Positions 42,937 to 50,036 of a stretch of DNA of 64,000 nucleotides are shown here, piece after piece. A model generated the notes under the pieces. That model saw nothing but the letters and a program-made list of their open reading frames with translations. It did not search any database and was not told where the DNA came from. Each line of letters begins with the position of its first letter. Positions within the stretch are counted from its first letter, which is position 1. This DNA comes from Planctomycetota bacterium (lineage in GTDB: Bacteria > Planctomycetota > PLA2 > JAEUHO01): the NCBI GenBank assembly GCA_029213105.1, contig JARGNS010000001.1, forward strand, positions 9,433 through 73,432. The letters are read 5' to 3'. The translations under genes and the position numbers were made by a program.

Positions 42937-43352
42937 CAGCAGATCTTCCCACCGTGGCGGTGGCTGCGCGTCTTGTTGTATGCCATCTTCCTCATGACAG
43001 CCTCCCCGAGGTCGATGCCGAGGGCGCCGCACAAGTCGGCGACACGGATCACGACGTCCGCCAGCTCCGCAGGCAGGCCCTCAGGCTTGCCCCTCGCGTC
43101 GAGGTACGTGTGGTTCTCACCCTCGCGGTACGCCTCGAGAGCCTCGCTGACCTCGCTGTGGATCAGCGCGAGCTTCTCCGGCACGGTCTTGAGGACGAGG
43201 TCGTAGTCGGTTTCGGACTGACTGGGGAGGGTCTGCGCGTCCCACCACCCCTTGTCGAATGCGGTCGAGTGCGCCTCTCCGACGAGGTTGGCGAGGCCGA
43301 CATCAATGATGTCGTCGACTGGGAAGGCGTTGCTGACGTCAAGCGTCGCCAT
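42936..43352 (-). CDS. MazG-like nucleoside triphosphate pyrophosphohydrolase
   Basis: The product has 138 residues. The all-alpha NTP pyrophosphatase core is visible: EKLALIHSEVSEALEA gives the E-x2-E-x2-E spacing (as EVSEALEA within the helix) and AELADVVIRVADL supplies the second E-x2-D pair. A basic C-terminus follows. The family removes aberrant or excess NTPs and is common in phages, where it may also affect the host alarmone response. It overlaps the upstream 65-residue gene by 14 bases and the polymerase start by TGATG. Confidence 0.8.
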   Translation of the reverse strand: MATLDVSNAFPVDDIIDVGLANLVGEAHSTAFDKGWWDAQTLPSQSETDYDLVLKTVPEKLALIHSEVSEALEAYREGENHTYLDARGKPEGLPAELADVVIRVADLCGALGIDLGEAVMRKMAYNKTRSHRHGGKIC

Positions 43353-43536
43353 TGTCGGGCTCCATGGTCGCGATGAACCGGTCGATGGGCTTCGACCAGA
43401 TGCGGTCGTTCGGGCCGCGGTAGCTGATGGTGATGGGGTAGCGCACGATGTTGGTCGAGTGCTGGTTCGAAACCAGGACGACCTCGTACTTGCGGCCAGA
43501 GTGGTGGACCCACTTGCTGCCGATTTCGATACTCAT
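43339..43536 (-). CDS. Small beta-barrel-like protein
   Basis: The product has 65 residues, beginning MSIEIGSKWVHHSGRKYEVV and ending with WSKPIDRFIATMEP. The pattern (gly-Lys-x-W at the start, alternating strands, W-x-R-P near the end) resembles small DUF1653-type or SH3-like beta barrels of phages. The stop lies inside the MazG gene start region, overlap 14 bases. No function is assigned. Confidence 0.6.
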   Translation of the reverse strand: MSIEIGSKWVHHSGRKYEVVLVSNQHSTNIVRYPITISYRGPNDRIWSKPIDRFIATMEPDNGDA

Positions 43537-43550
43537 TGATGCTCCAGATG

Positions 43551-43583
43551 AAAGCGGCCCCGCCAGAGAACTGACGGGGCCGC
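43551..43583 (-). terminator. Terminator behind the SSB-like gene
   Basis: On the minus strand GCGGCCCCG (43583-43575) pairs with CGGGGCCGC (43562-43554); the inner CAG/CTG extends the stem around a 4-base loop and TTTCATC follows. It lies 24 bases behind the stop at 43607. The outer 9-bp stem is identical to the one at 60887-60914. Confidence 0.65.
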
Positions 43584-43606
43584 GGTGTCACTCTACGCTG
43601 CCCTGC

Positions 43607-44263
43607 TCAGCGGGTCGGGGGCGGGGGCATCGGCCGGCTACCACCGCTCGGGGGCGGGGGCGGCATCGTGCGGCTACCACCGCCGTTCGCGGCCGAGCCG
43701 GCGGGGTTGCGGGGGGCGTTGCCGCCACCACCGTTGCCGCGGCGCCACGCGAAGTTCCGGTTGTCGGAGGGCACCGCGCCGGCGGCGACCTTGGCGTCGA
43801 ACTCCTCCTTCGTGATGAAGTCGGCGATCTCGCCGTAGGCCTTCTGACCCTTCGGGGTGTCCTTGGGGCGCTCGAGCCACGCGATGTACGCCTCGCGACC
43901 CTCGAACCACGCGGTGTCGAGGCCGTTCTCGTTCATGTAGTCGTCGGTGATGCCGGCGGAGTACGCGACGATCTTGAGGCGGGCGACCATGCCGGAGATC
44001 TTGGTGTTGCGGGTCTCCTCGTCGAGCTGGAGGAGCGCGGGGGCCATCTCACCATCGGCGCCGAAGGGGCAGGAGCCGATGTCCCGGTGCTTGGCACCGG
44101 ACTCGTCGAAGGTCATGTGCAGGAAGTAGCTGAAGTTGCCCTTCGAGTCGGTCTTGCCGCGGTCCTCGAACTTGGTCAGCTTGACCTTGTAGTAGCCGGT
44201 GTCGGGGAGGCGGGCGCCAGCCTTGACGTCGTTGCAGGTCTTGGCGGAAATCACGAAACCCAT
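43607..44263 (-). CDS. Probable single-stranded DNA-binding protein
   Basis: The product has 218 residues. Residues 1-160 are a compact beta-rich domain (GYYKVKLTKFEDRGKTDSKGNFSYF, shown in part; IGSCPFG; LKIVAYSAGI) and the last 55 are Gly/Asn/Pro/Arg-rich and disordered. This fits phage SSB-like (DUF669/OB-fold) proteins, which have flexible tails. It lies next to a Sak4-like recombinase and a Cas4-like nuclease, the usual neighbours of phage SSBs. It ends in a strong hairpin terminator. A (CAA)n leader precedes the start. The OB fold is inferred, not shown. Confidence 0.6.
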   Translation of the reverse strand: MGFVISAKTCNDVKAGARLPDTGYYKVKLTKFEDRGKTDSKGNFSYFLHMTFDESGAKHRDIGSCPFGADGEMAPALLQLDEETRNTKISGMVARLKIVAYSAGITDDYMNENGLDTAWFEGREAYIAWLERPKDTPKGQKAYGEIADFITKEEFDAKVAAGAVPSDNRNFAWRRGNGGGGNAPRNPAGSAANGGGSRTMPPPPPSGGSRPMPPPPTR

Positions 44264-44334
44264 GAGGTATGCTCTCTTTTCAGGAAGTTGCGGTTGTTGT
44301 TGTTGTGGTAGTCAGAGACTGCTGACCGCAGCCG

Positions 44335-45330
44335 TCACTCGGACGGAGGAGGGGGAGGACCTGCCGACTTCTTCTTGCCCGGGGTCGGCAGCTTCTCGAA
44401 TATGGAAGCGGAGCGTCGCTTGCGGATGACGCCGCGGGCGATGCCGTCCTGCACGGCCCAGCGCATGTGCAACTGGGCGCGGCGACCGCTCTCGGTCACG
44501 AAGCGCGACGCGGCGGCCAGACCGGCCGAGACAGCCTGGTCGATGAGGTCGTCACCAGTACCGGTGGCGATGACGTCGGCGACCACGTCGGCGACCTCAT
44601 CCTGCCACTCGAGCCCGGCGATGCGGGTCAGGCGGTAGTCGACGGCGCTGGCCCGGAGGATCTCGCGGACGTTCGGCGGGCTCTCGGCGTAGGCGACACC
44701 GTTCCGGTCGCCCGTGACCCAGTTGCTGTCCCAGATGTTGACGAACAGGCCGCCCTGCGCCCACGGGTCGGGGTAGTCCTTGTTCACGACGGCGCGGGCG
44801 TTGAAGTCACACCACGCCGGGACTCGAGTCACCTGCTTCTTCGACCCAAGCGACGGACCGCCTGGGATGAAGCCGCCGTCACCGTTGCTGGGAGCCTGCT
44901 CGTGAGCCACGAGGAACAGGTTCACGCCGATGTGTCGGCTGGCCTCGGCGATGCGCAGGAGGCTCTTGTTGAGCTTCTGGTAGGGCGCGAACTTGTCGAC
45001 CTTACCGCTCTGCGTGATCTCGGGGTTCTCCTGCCAGAAGGCGATGCTGGCGTCGCAGAGCGCCGTGAAGCCGTCCACGCACACTGCGGGGTACTGGTCC
45101 ACGAGGCCGTTGTCCACGAGCATGCGGAGAAGGCTGAGCAGCTCCGGAAGGGTCCGGATTGGGTGCTCGTAGATGATGGGCTCGAAGCCGTACTCGTTCG
45201 CCGCCACGCTCTTGATGGCGTTGATTCCCTCGCCCGGGATCCACAGGGCGTTGGGGAATGCGCTGACGACCATCGAGGTCTTCATGCGCTTGGGCTGTCC
45301 GAAGACGAGCCCCATGACCGTGTCACTCAC
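44335..45330 (-). CDS. Sak4-like RecA-type recombinase
   Basis: The product has 331 residues from a GTG at 45330 with TGGAGCGACCC upstream. Walker A is GQPKRMKTS (11-19) and Walker B is PAVCVDG (D86); FLVAHEQAP follows where RecA-like proteins have motif 3. Length and motif spacing match the Sak4/AAA_24 single-strand annealing family, which works with a phage SSB. The C-terminus is Lys/Pro-rich. It lies between the SSB-like gene and a Cas4-like nuclease, forming a recombination cassette, and has its own promoter with a (CAA)n leader. Confidence 0.75.
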   Translation of the reverse strand: MSDTVMGLVFGQPKRMKTSMVVSAFPNALWIPGEGINAIKSVAANEYGFEPIIYEHPIRTLPELLSLLRMLVDNGLVDQYPAVCVDGFTALCDASIAFWQENPEITQSGKVDKFAPYQKLNKSLLRIAEASRHIGVNLFLVAHEQAPSNGDGGFIPGGPSLGSKKQVTRVPAWCDFNARAVVNKDYPDPWAQGGLFVNIWDSNWVTGDRNGVAYAESPPNVREILRASAVDYRLTRIAGLEWQDEVADVVADVIATGTGDDLIDQAVSAGLAAASRFVTESGRRAQLHMRWAVQDGIARGVIRKRRSASIFEKLPTPGKKKSAGPPPPPSE

Positions 45331-45384
45331 GGGTCGCTCCAGGTATGTAGTAGTTGTTGTTGTAGTGCCCCGAAAGGCTCAAGG

Positions 45385-45395
45385 AGCTTAGCACG
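45385..45395 (-). promoter_or_regulatory. Extended -10 promoter before the Sak4-like gene
   Basis: On the minus strand CGTGC-TAAGCT (hexamer 45390-45385) matches the extended -10 class of the structural arm. It lies about 55 bases before the GTG at 45330, leaving a leader that contains a run of ACAAC units. Upstream (45427-45443) a 7-bp inverted repeat TCACGAT-x3-ATCGTGA could be an operator. Confidence 0.5.
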
Positions 45396-45426
45396 GCCCA
45401 AGGCGGTGGTCGTGTATCTTTTTCGT

Positions 45427-45443
45427 TCACGATCCTATCGTGA
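45427..45443. repeat. Operator-like inverted repeat
   Basis: TCACGAT and ATCGTGA form perfect 7-bp arms around 3 bases. It lies in the 131-base gap between the Cas4-like stop and the Sak4-like start, about 35 bases upstream of the extended -10. A run of five T/A residues beside it is on the wrong strand for a terminator of the leftward operon. Confidence 0.45.
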
Positions 45444-45461
45444 TTGTGAATCAAGCCGTGG

Positions 45462-46439
45462 TCAGTCTCCGTACTGGCAGCGCTCGAAGGCGCCGCACTT
45501 GCCGTAGCGGTGGTAGCACACGAGTTCGTTCTGGGTCATCGGCCAGATGGCGGCCTTGGGGTCGTCGATCTCGTGGACGAGTAGGTTCGCGAGGTCGTGC
45601 GCCTTCCGGTAGATCTGACCTGCGAACGCGGCGTCGCGCGCCGGGGTCGGCGGCACGAACTGCTTGCTCACGGTCCACGGCGACCGTCGCTGGACGAGGT
45701 TCAAGACCACGCCGCCGAAGGCGTCGCCGTACATCTGGCGACCCGCGATGCGGTTGACCGCGAACTGACCGTCCATCGAGTACTGCTCAGCCCGCGACTT
45801 CCCGACCCCGCCCGCTGTGATCTTGTGGTCGTGGATGTAGCGGCGACCATCGTTGCGGTGGTCCATGACCGCGTCGAACCGCTTCGTCACCTCGATGGGG
45901 TGGCCGTGCTTGAGCGCCGGGACGTTCGGATGCCCGTCACCAAGAGCGGGGCAGTCGAGAACCAACGGGTCCTTGAGCTTCTCGTCGATCCAGAGACCGA
46001 ACCGGCCGAGCTTGTCGTAGCCCAGCGTCAGCTTGGCGAGGGTCTCGACTGCGTGGACCCGGTCTCGGATCACCGGCTCGCGGCGGCGGTACTCGGTGAA
46101 GAGCGTCAGCGTGTTGCCGATGAAGCACGCGGCTTCGACGCCCTCAGCCTCGCGCCGGCGGGCCCACTCGCGGACAGCCTCCTCGGGGTCGAGGAAGTAG
46201 TCCGGGTCCTCGATCCACTCTCCCTCGTACTCGATGCCGCCGCGCTGGGCTTCGGTCCGGACGAGGTAGTGGGCGAGGAGCGTGTGACCCATAGAGCCCT
46301 GCGTCAGAGCGTCGGCGCTGCCGAACTTGACCTGATCTACCTGGATGAACTTCCACAGCTGGTCGCAGGTGAAAGCAGGTCCCCAGAAGCTCCAGCCTGT
46401 CCGAGACTTCCCGGTGTCGATGAGGATGGGCTCAGACAC
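45462..46439 (-). CDS. Cas4-like PD-(D/E)XK exonuclease with Fe-S cysteines
   Basis: The product has 325 residues from a GTG at 46439, which overlaps the RNA ligase stop. Motif II/III of the nuclease core reads RFDAVMD (D189) and HDHK (D204, K206); EQYSMDGQFAV supplies the Q-Y motif. One cysteine near the N-terminus (C25) and three at the C-terminus (C308, C315, C321) match the 4Fe-4S arrangement of Cas4 and AddB nucleases. It is probably a 5'-3' DNA exonuclease that prepares ends for the Sak4-like recombinase next to it. Confidence 0.75.
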   Translation of the reverse strand: MSEPILIDTGKSRTGWSFWGPAFTCDQLWKFIQVDQVKFGSADALTQGSMGHTLLAHYLVRTEAQRGGIEYEGEWIEDPDYFLDPEEAVREWARRREAEGVEAACFIGNTLTLFTEYRRREPVIRDRVHAVETLAKLTLGYDKLGRFGLWIDEKLKDPLVLDCPALGDGHPNVPALKHGHPIEVTKRFDAVMDHRNDGRRYIHDHKITAGGVGKSRAEQYSMDGQFAVNRIAGRQMYGDAFGGVVLNLVQRRSPWTVSKQFVPPTPARDAAFAGQIYRKAHDLANLLVHEIDDPKAAIWPMTQNELVCYHRYGKCGAFERCQYGD

Positions 46440-47433
46440 GCTGGACCCCCTCGAGGTACCACGTGCGGGCCGCGCGGACGACCTCGGCGGACACCTGCTT
46501 CCACGTGAGGTCGGAGGTCTCGAGTTCGTCCTTCGACTCCTTGGCGACGTCCTTGCAGACCCAGCCGATGAACACGCCGGTCTTCTTGATGTCGAACTCG
46601 TCGCCGCACGCTTCGGTCAGACCCTGCTCGCAGCGAGGCGTAGTCACGAAGGTCTCGACGAACTCCTCGATGGACTTGAGAACCTCGACGTCCACCTCGA
46701 CCGCGACCTTGGCCTTTTTGCCCTGGTGCTTCGCACCCTTCGCCTTGAAGAGGAGCTTGGGATCGAAGACCCCGTTGACGTCAGCGTACCAGACGTAGCC
46801 CTCGCCGTTCCCCTCAACGCCGAAGGTCTCCTTGACGTAGGGGTCGCAGACCTCGACCTGCTCGACCATGTCGTTGGCGAGGTTCTGGAGCTTCGCCACG
46901 TCGACCGCGGAGTTGAGATCGATGGCGATCTCGGAGTCGGGCGCCCACGGGAGGACCTTGTACGGCGGCGGGTTGTCGCACTGCGCGAGCAGCGAGAGAA
47001 GACCGTGCAGCTCGTCCTCGTCAAAGTACTTGTCCACGGCGCCATCGGGGTTGGTCATCTCGGCACCGAAGATGAAGAAGGTCTTCTCGGGGATGTCTTT
47101 CAGCGAGGTCTTGCCGTTGACGCCCGGGCCCGCCCACTCACCGTAGATGACGAGGACGTATTCGCCGAGGTCGCGGACACACTGCCAGTCGTACTGCGAA
47201 GCCCACGCGTAGAAGCCGCTGTTGTCGGCTTCGAGGCTCAGGTCTCGGTTGCGCGATTGGAAGTGAGCCCCCTCACTGTCGAGGCGGACGCCGGCGTTGG
47301 TGCCGTGGAGCTTGATCTTGGCGCGGTACCGCACGGTCGGAGGCGTCGCCCCGCATCGCGACTGAAGCATCTTCAGGTACTTCAGGACGTTGTGCAGGCC
47401 GCCGATGTCATGCCACTTCTTGAACTCACTCAT
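46432..47433 (-). CDS. RNA ligase (Rnl2-type)
   Basis: The product has 333 residues from the ATG at 47433, with GAAGGAGTGTG upstream. Nucleotidyltransferase motifs appear in order: I is KLHGTN (K41-N46), III is VIYGEWAGPG followed by FFIFGAEM, IV is EGYVWY and V is LFKAKG. This is the T4 Rnl2 family, which seals nicks in double-stranded RNA by way of an AMP intermediate. The C-terminal 90 residues are helical. In phages such ligases can repair RNAs cleaved by host defence nucleases. No polynucleotide kinase gene is visible in the window. Confidence 0.85.
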   Translation of the reverse strand: MSEFKKWHDIGGLHNVLKYLKMLQSRCGATPPTVRYRAKIKLHGTNAGVRLDSEGAHFQSRNRDLSLEADNSGFYAWASQYDWQCVRDLGEYVLVIYGEWAGPGVNGKTSLKDIPEKTFFIFGAEMTNPDGAVDKYFDEDELHGLLSLLAQCDNPPPYKVLPWAPDSEIAIDLNSAVDVAKLQNLANDMVEQVEVCDPYVKETFGVEGNGEGYVWYADVNGVFDPKLLFKAKGAKHQGKKAKVAVEVDVEVLKSIEEFVETFVTTPRCEQGLTEACGDEFDIKKTGVFIGWVCKDVAKESKDELETSDLTWKQVSAEVVRAARTWYLEGVQRV

Positions 47434-47434
47434 G

Positions 47435-47692
47435 TCACACTCCTTCGAGAACATCGACCGTCAGACCGAGCTTGATGAACAGCTCCCACTCGTGACTGCA
47501 CCCCCGGCAGTACATCCACAGATCCTCCGCGACCCCGACAGAGGGGTAGCTGAGGTAGTCTTCCCCGAGGTCTCGGACGACCTCACGCCCGCACTCCGGA
47601 CAGGGTTGCGTGATCTTCACGGGCAGGTAGCACCGCTTGATCTCCAGCGCGTATTCCTCGTCGCTGATCGTCACTTTGATCTTGTCGCTCAT
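47435..47692 (-). CDS. Small zinc-ribbon protein
   Basis: The product has 85 residues. Two Cys pairs, CPECG and CRGC, are about 35 residues apart and would bind one zinc ion. The rest is acidic. It starts in ATGA overlap with the ThyX stop and ends one base before the RNA ligase start. It has no recognised family; nucleic-acid or protein binding is possible. Confidence 0.65.
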   Translation of the reverse strand: MSDKIKVTISDEEYALEIKRCYLPVKITQPCPECGREVVRDLGEDYLSYPSVGVAEDLWMYCRGCSHEWELFIKLGLTVDVLEGV

Positions 47693-48381
47693 CGCGTCTC
47701 CTCGAACAGCGCCGCGGTGTGCGGGAACTGCTCTGTGATGATGGTGTAGACAGCCTCGGCGTACTGTCGAATCTCCCACTGGGCGTGGGGGTCGAGGCGG
47801 AGGGTCAGGAAGCCCAGCCAGTTGCGCAGGTTCGCGGTCGCCCGCATCTGCGTGTAGCGGGAGACGGGCAGGGCCAGCCGCGCCAACTCCTTGGGTACGC
47901 CGGACTCGATCGCCTCCAGGTAGGTCTTCGCAGTTGACGCCTGGTCGCACTCCAAGCGCCAGACGAAGTCGTAGGTGGAGCCCTCGGTCAGTGCCCGTGC
48001 TCCCCGCTTCGCCCCCGCCTGCTTGTTCGCACCGCCGTCGGCCATCACGCGGTCGACGGTCGGGACGTAGAACTCGAGGGGGACCTCACCGTAGCGCGCG
48101 CTCATCTCGTTGTACGACTGCGTCCGATGCCGGTGCCACTGCCTGAAGACGAAGACCGGGGCCTTCACTTCGAGCGTCATGCCGGCGAACTCGAAGGGGG
48201 TCGAGTGCTTGTTGACGTAGAGGTACCGCAGCAGGCGCTTGTCGCGCTCCCAGCCACGGAACGAGCCCTGCGTGGACTGGCGCGCCGCTTCGATGATGCC
48301 CGCTTCCGGCACCCCCGCGTCACCGCTCCCGTGGGTCTCAACCAGGCGGACGAAGCCGCGGTCAAGGACGTCGATCTTCAT
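47689..48381 (-). CDS. thyX: Flavin-dependent thymidylate synthase
   Basis: The product has 230 residues from the ATG at 48381. The ThyX motif RHR-x7-S is present as RHRTQSYNEMS; FVFRQWHRHR precedes it and the C-terminal half has SRYTQMRATANLRNW with the substrate-binding Arg. The enzyme makes dTMP from dUMP using FADH2, NADPH and methylene-tetrahydrofolate. It supplies dTTP for replication and, together with the UDG-like domain on the polymerase and MazG, suggests the phage controls dUTP/dTTP balance. Neighbours are zinc-ribbon genes. Confidence 0.93.
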   Translation of the reverse strand: MKIDVLDRGFVRLVETHGSGDAGVPEAGIIEAARQSTQGSFRGWERDKRLLRYLYVNKHSTPFEFAGMTLEVKAPVFVFRQWHRHRTQSYNEMSARYGEVPLEFYVPTVDRVMADGGANKQAGAKRGARALTEGSTYDFVWRLECDQASTAKTYLEAIESGVPKELARLALPVSRYTQMRATANLRNWLGFLTLRLDPHAQWEIRQYAEAVYTIITEQFPHTAALFEETR

Positions 48382-48787
48382 CGTGACTCCAGAACATGTA
48401 GAGGTTTGTGACCCGCTCGAGGCCTTCGACGGTACCGCCCCACCCGACCGCTCGAGCAACCTCAGCCGCGGGCCGTCCGCAGATGCGGTGCAGCACAGTC
48501 GCTGTCACGTCCGTACTGCGCTGACGGAGCCGGGGGCTGGCCGAGATGTCGGGCTCGATGCCGCGCAGCAGGTGGGGGAGGTCGTCTTCGACGAGTTCGA
48601 TCGTCTTGGCGGAGTGGTCGCAAGCTCGGCACTCGCGGAGCCGGGCGTAGCCGGCGGACTCTGGGTGCTCCTTCGTGACGATGTCGGCCCACAGGATGAG
48701 CGGCTTGCAGGTCGACCACTCATCGAGGTTGTCCTTGTCTCGGCCCTTCTTCTGGTAGAACCGCTCGCCACACTTTGGGCACTTCAC
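48362..48787 (-). CDS. NrdR-like zinc-ribbon protein
   Basis: The product has 141 residues from a GTG at 48787 that overlaps the upstream stop (GTGA). CPKCGER at the N-terminus and RLRECRACDH about 45 residues later form a four-Cys zinc ribbon; the second half resembles the REC-x2-C segment of NrdR. The NrdR ATP-cone does not follow. The C-terminal part has a short helical pattern (GRPAAEVARAVGWGG) like an HTH. It overlaps the thyX start by 20 bases. A transcription role for nucleotide genes is possible but unproven. Confidence 0.55.
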   Translation of the reverse strand: MKCPKCGERFYQKKGRDKDNLDEWSTCKPLILWADIVTKEHPESAGYARLRECRACDHSAKTIELVEDDLPHLLRGIEPDISASPRLRQRSTDVTATVLHRICGRPAAEVARAVGWGGTVEGLERVTNLYMFWSHDEDRRP

Positions 48788-49242
48788 GGCGCACCGCCGT
48801 CGACGACGGCACGCGCCGCGTAAAAGGCGGCGTCCACCTCCCTGACAAAGGCCTTGAAGGAGGTGAGAGCGTCGCAGTTGTCGCACTGCCCGCCCGGACG
48901 GTGCCAAGACCGCTCGTCGTTGAAGTAGTCGAAGTCCTCAGGCAGCGACTGCAGCACCATCAGCGCGGCGCGTCCAGTATCTGATAACCAAGCGCCTCGC
49001 GGCGAGGTACCGTACTCGAGAAGATCGTTGCTGACCAACAACCCCCGCAAGAGGTCGGCGGCACCGTCGTCGTACTTGGCCCAGAACTCCAAACCCCTCT
49101 CCTCGAAGTAGGGCGTGGCTTCGAGGGCCTCTCGGACCCACTCGTACGCGCGCCCGTCGTACACCACAAGACTATCGTCGAGGCAACAGCCCGACAGGTA
49201 GACGAAGAGGCCGCGGGTGACCTCTGGAGTACATCTGGTCAT
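48784..49242 (-). CDS. Unrecognised 152-residue protein
   Basis: The product has 152 residues and begins in ATGA overlap with the methyltransferase stop. It is acidic and helical with several aromatic residues and a CDNC pair near the C-terminus. The middle (LLRGLLVSNDLLEYG, LSDTGRAALMVL) resembles a winged-helix fold, but the evidence is weak. It is part of a tightly coupled group between the methyltransferase and ThyX genes. Confidence 0.55.
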   Translation of the reverse strand: MTRCTPEVTRGLFVYLSGCCLDDSLVVYDGRAYEWVREALEATPYFEERGLEFWAKYDDGAADLLRGLLVSNDLLEYGTSPRGAWLSDTGRAALMVLQSLPEDFDYFNDERSWHRPGGQCDNCDALTSFKAFVREVDAAFYAARAVVDGGAP

Positions 49243-49838
49243 GGCGTCTCCGGGTGGACTCGACCATCGGGCATGATCCAGCGAATGGACGGCGCTCCGA
49301 CGTGACCGTGGCGCCAGACGAAGAAGCCGTAGTCGGCCGCGTCCGTCCCGCCGCCGGTGAACGACGGTCGACGGCAGAGCACGTAGACCTCGGAGAGCGG
49401 GGTCTCAGACCAGAACTTCGCCCTGCGCATGGTTGCGAGGAAGCTCAGTCGCAGGATGAAGCCCACCACCGGGGCCATCTCAAGCGACTGACGTACCTGC
49501 ACCTCCGCCGCGTAGAACGGCGGGTTGCCGACCACAGCGGTCACGCTGGGGTAGTCGTTCTCGACGAGGTGTGCGACCTCCTCGAACTTGCCGAGGTAGA
49601 ACTCGTCGACGATGTCCTTACCGTCAGCCTCGGGGTCGAGGTCGACGCCGACCACGGTGGCCTTGCCTTTCGTGTGCTTGTAGACGGCGTTGACGAAGGC
49701 GCCGCCGCCTACGCTCGGCTCGACCACGGTGTGAAGCTCCTCTCGGTCGAGGAGGCCCACGAGCTGGTTGGCGAGGTAGTCGGGGGTGTAGTAACGGTCG
49801 AGCTTGTCACGCTCGCCGCCGCGGTTGGTTGCACTCAC
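49239..49838 (-). CDS. DNA adenine methyltransferase (NPPF type)
   Basis: The product has 199 residues from a GTG at 49838 in GTGA overlap with the upstream stop and GGAG further upstream. Motif I is VVEPSVGGGAF and motif IV is NPPF (105-108). YYTPDYLANQLV at the N-terminus is the usual start of this family. The family methylates N6 of adenine. No matching restriction gene is seen, so protection from host restriction is the likely role. It is shorter than many bacterial members and may lack a target-recognition domain. Confidence 0.85.
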   Translation of the reverse strand: MSATNRGGERDKLDRYYTPDYLANQLVGLLDREELHTVVEPSVGGGAFVNAVYKHTKGKATVVGVDLDPEADGKDIVDEFYLGKFEEVAHLVENDYPSVTAVVGNPPFYAAEVQVRQSLEMAPVVGFILRLSFLATMRRAKFWSETPLSEVYVLCRRPSFTGGGTDAADYGFFVWRHGHVGAPSIRWIMPDGRVHPETP

Positions 49839-50029
49839 ACTTGCTCCATGAGTCTCATGAGAAGGGCGATGAAGGCGAGCAGCGCCGCCACATCGAGGCT
49901 GTTCAGCAGAACCCTAAGCCACTGGCGAGGAGTTCGCTTCTTGGGGATCGTCGGTGATCGGTAGTAGAGGTAGTGCGGGACTACCTTGATCACAGGCGCG
50001 ACTTCCTCGGTCGAGTCGTCATGGGTCAT
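49835..50029 (-). CDS. Small membrane protein with C-terminal span
   Basis: The product has 64 residues from the ATG at 50029; a GTG at 50047, inside the helicase end, would add six. The first 40 residues are hydrophilic; one hydrophobic span of about 18 residues (DVAALLAFIALLMRLM) closes the protein. It is coupled to the methyltransferase by GTGA overlap. Holin, tail-anchored effector or unknown are all possible. Confidence 0.55.
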   Translation of the reverse strand: MTHDDSTEEVAPVIKVVPHYLYYRSPTIPKKRTPRQWLRVLLNSLDVAALLAFIALLMRLMEQV

Positions 50030-50036
50030 TCGCTGG

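Noticed and set aside
43448..44311. Plus-strand frame opposite the SSB-like gene
   Set aside because: It reads through the terminator hairpin and is antisense to a gene with a clear start and tail; rejected as a shadow.
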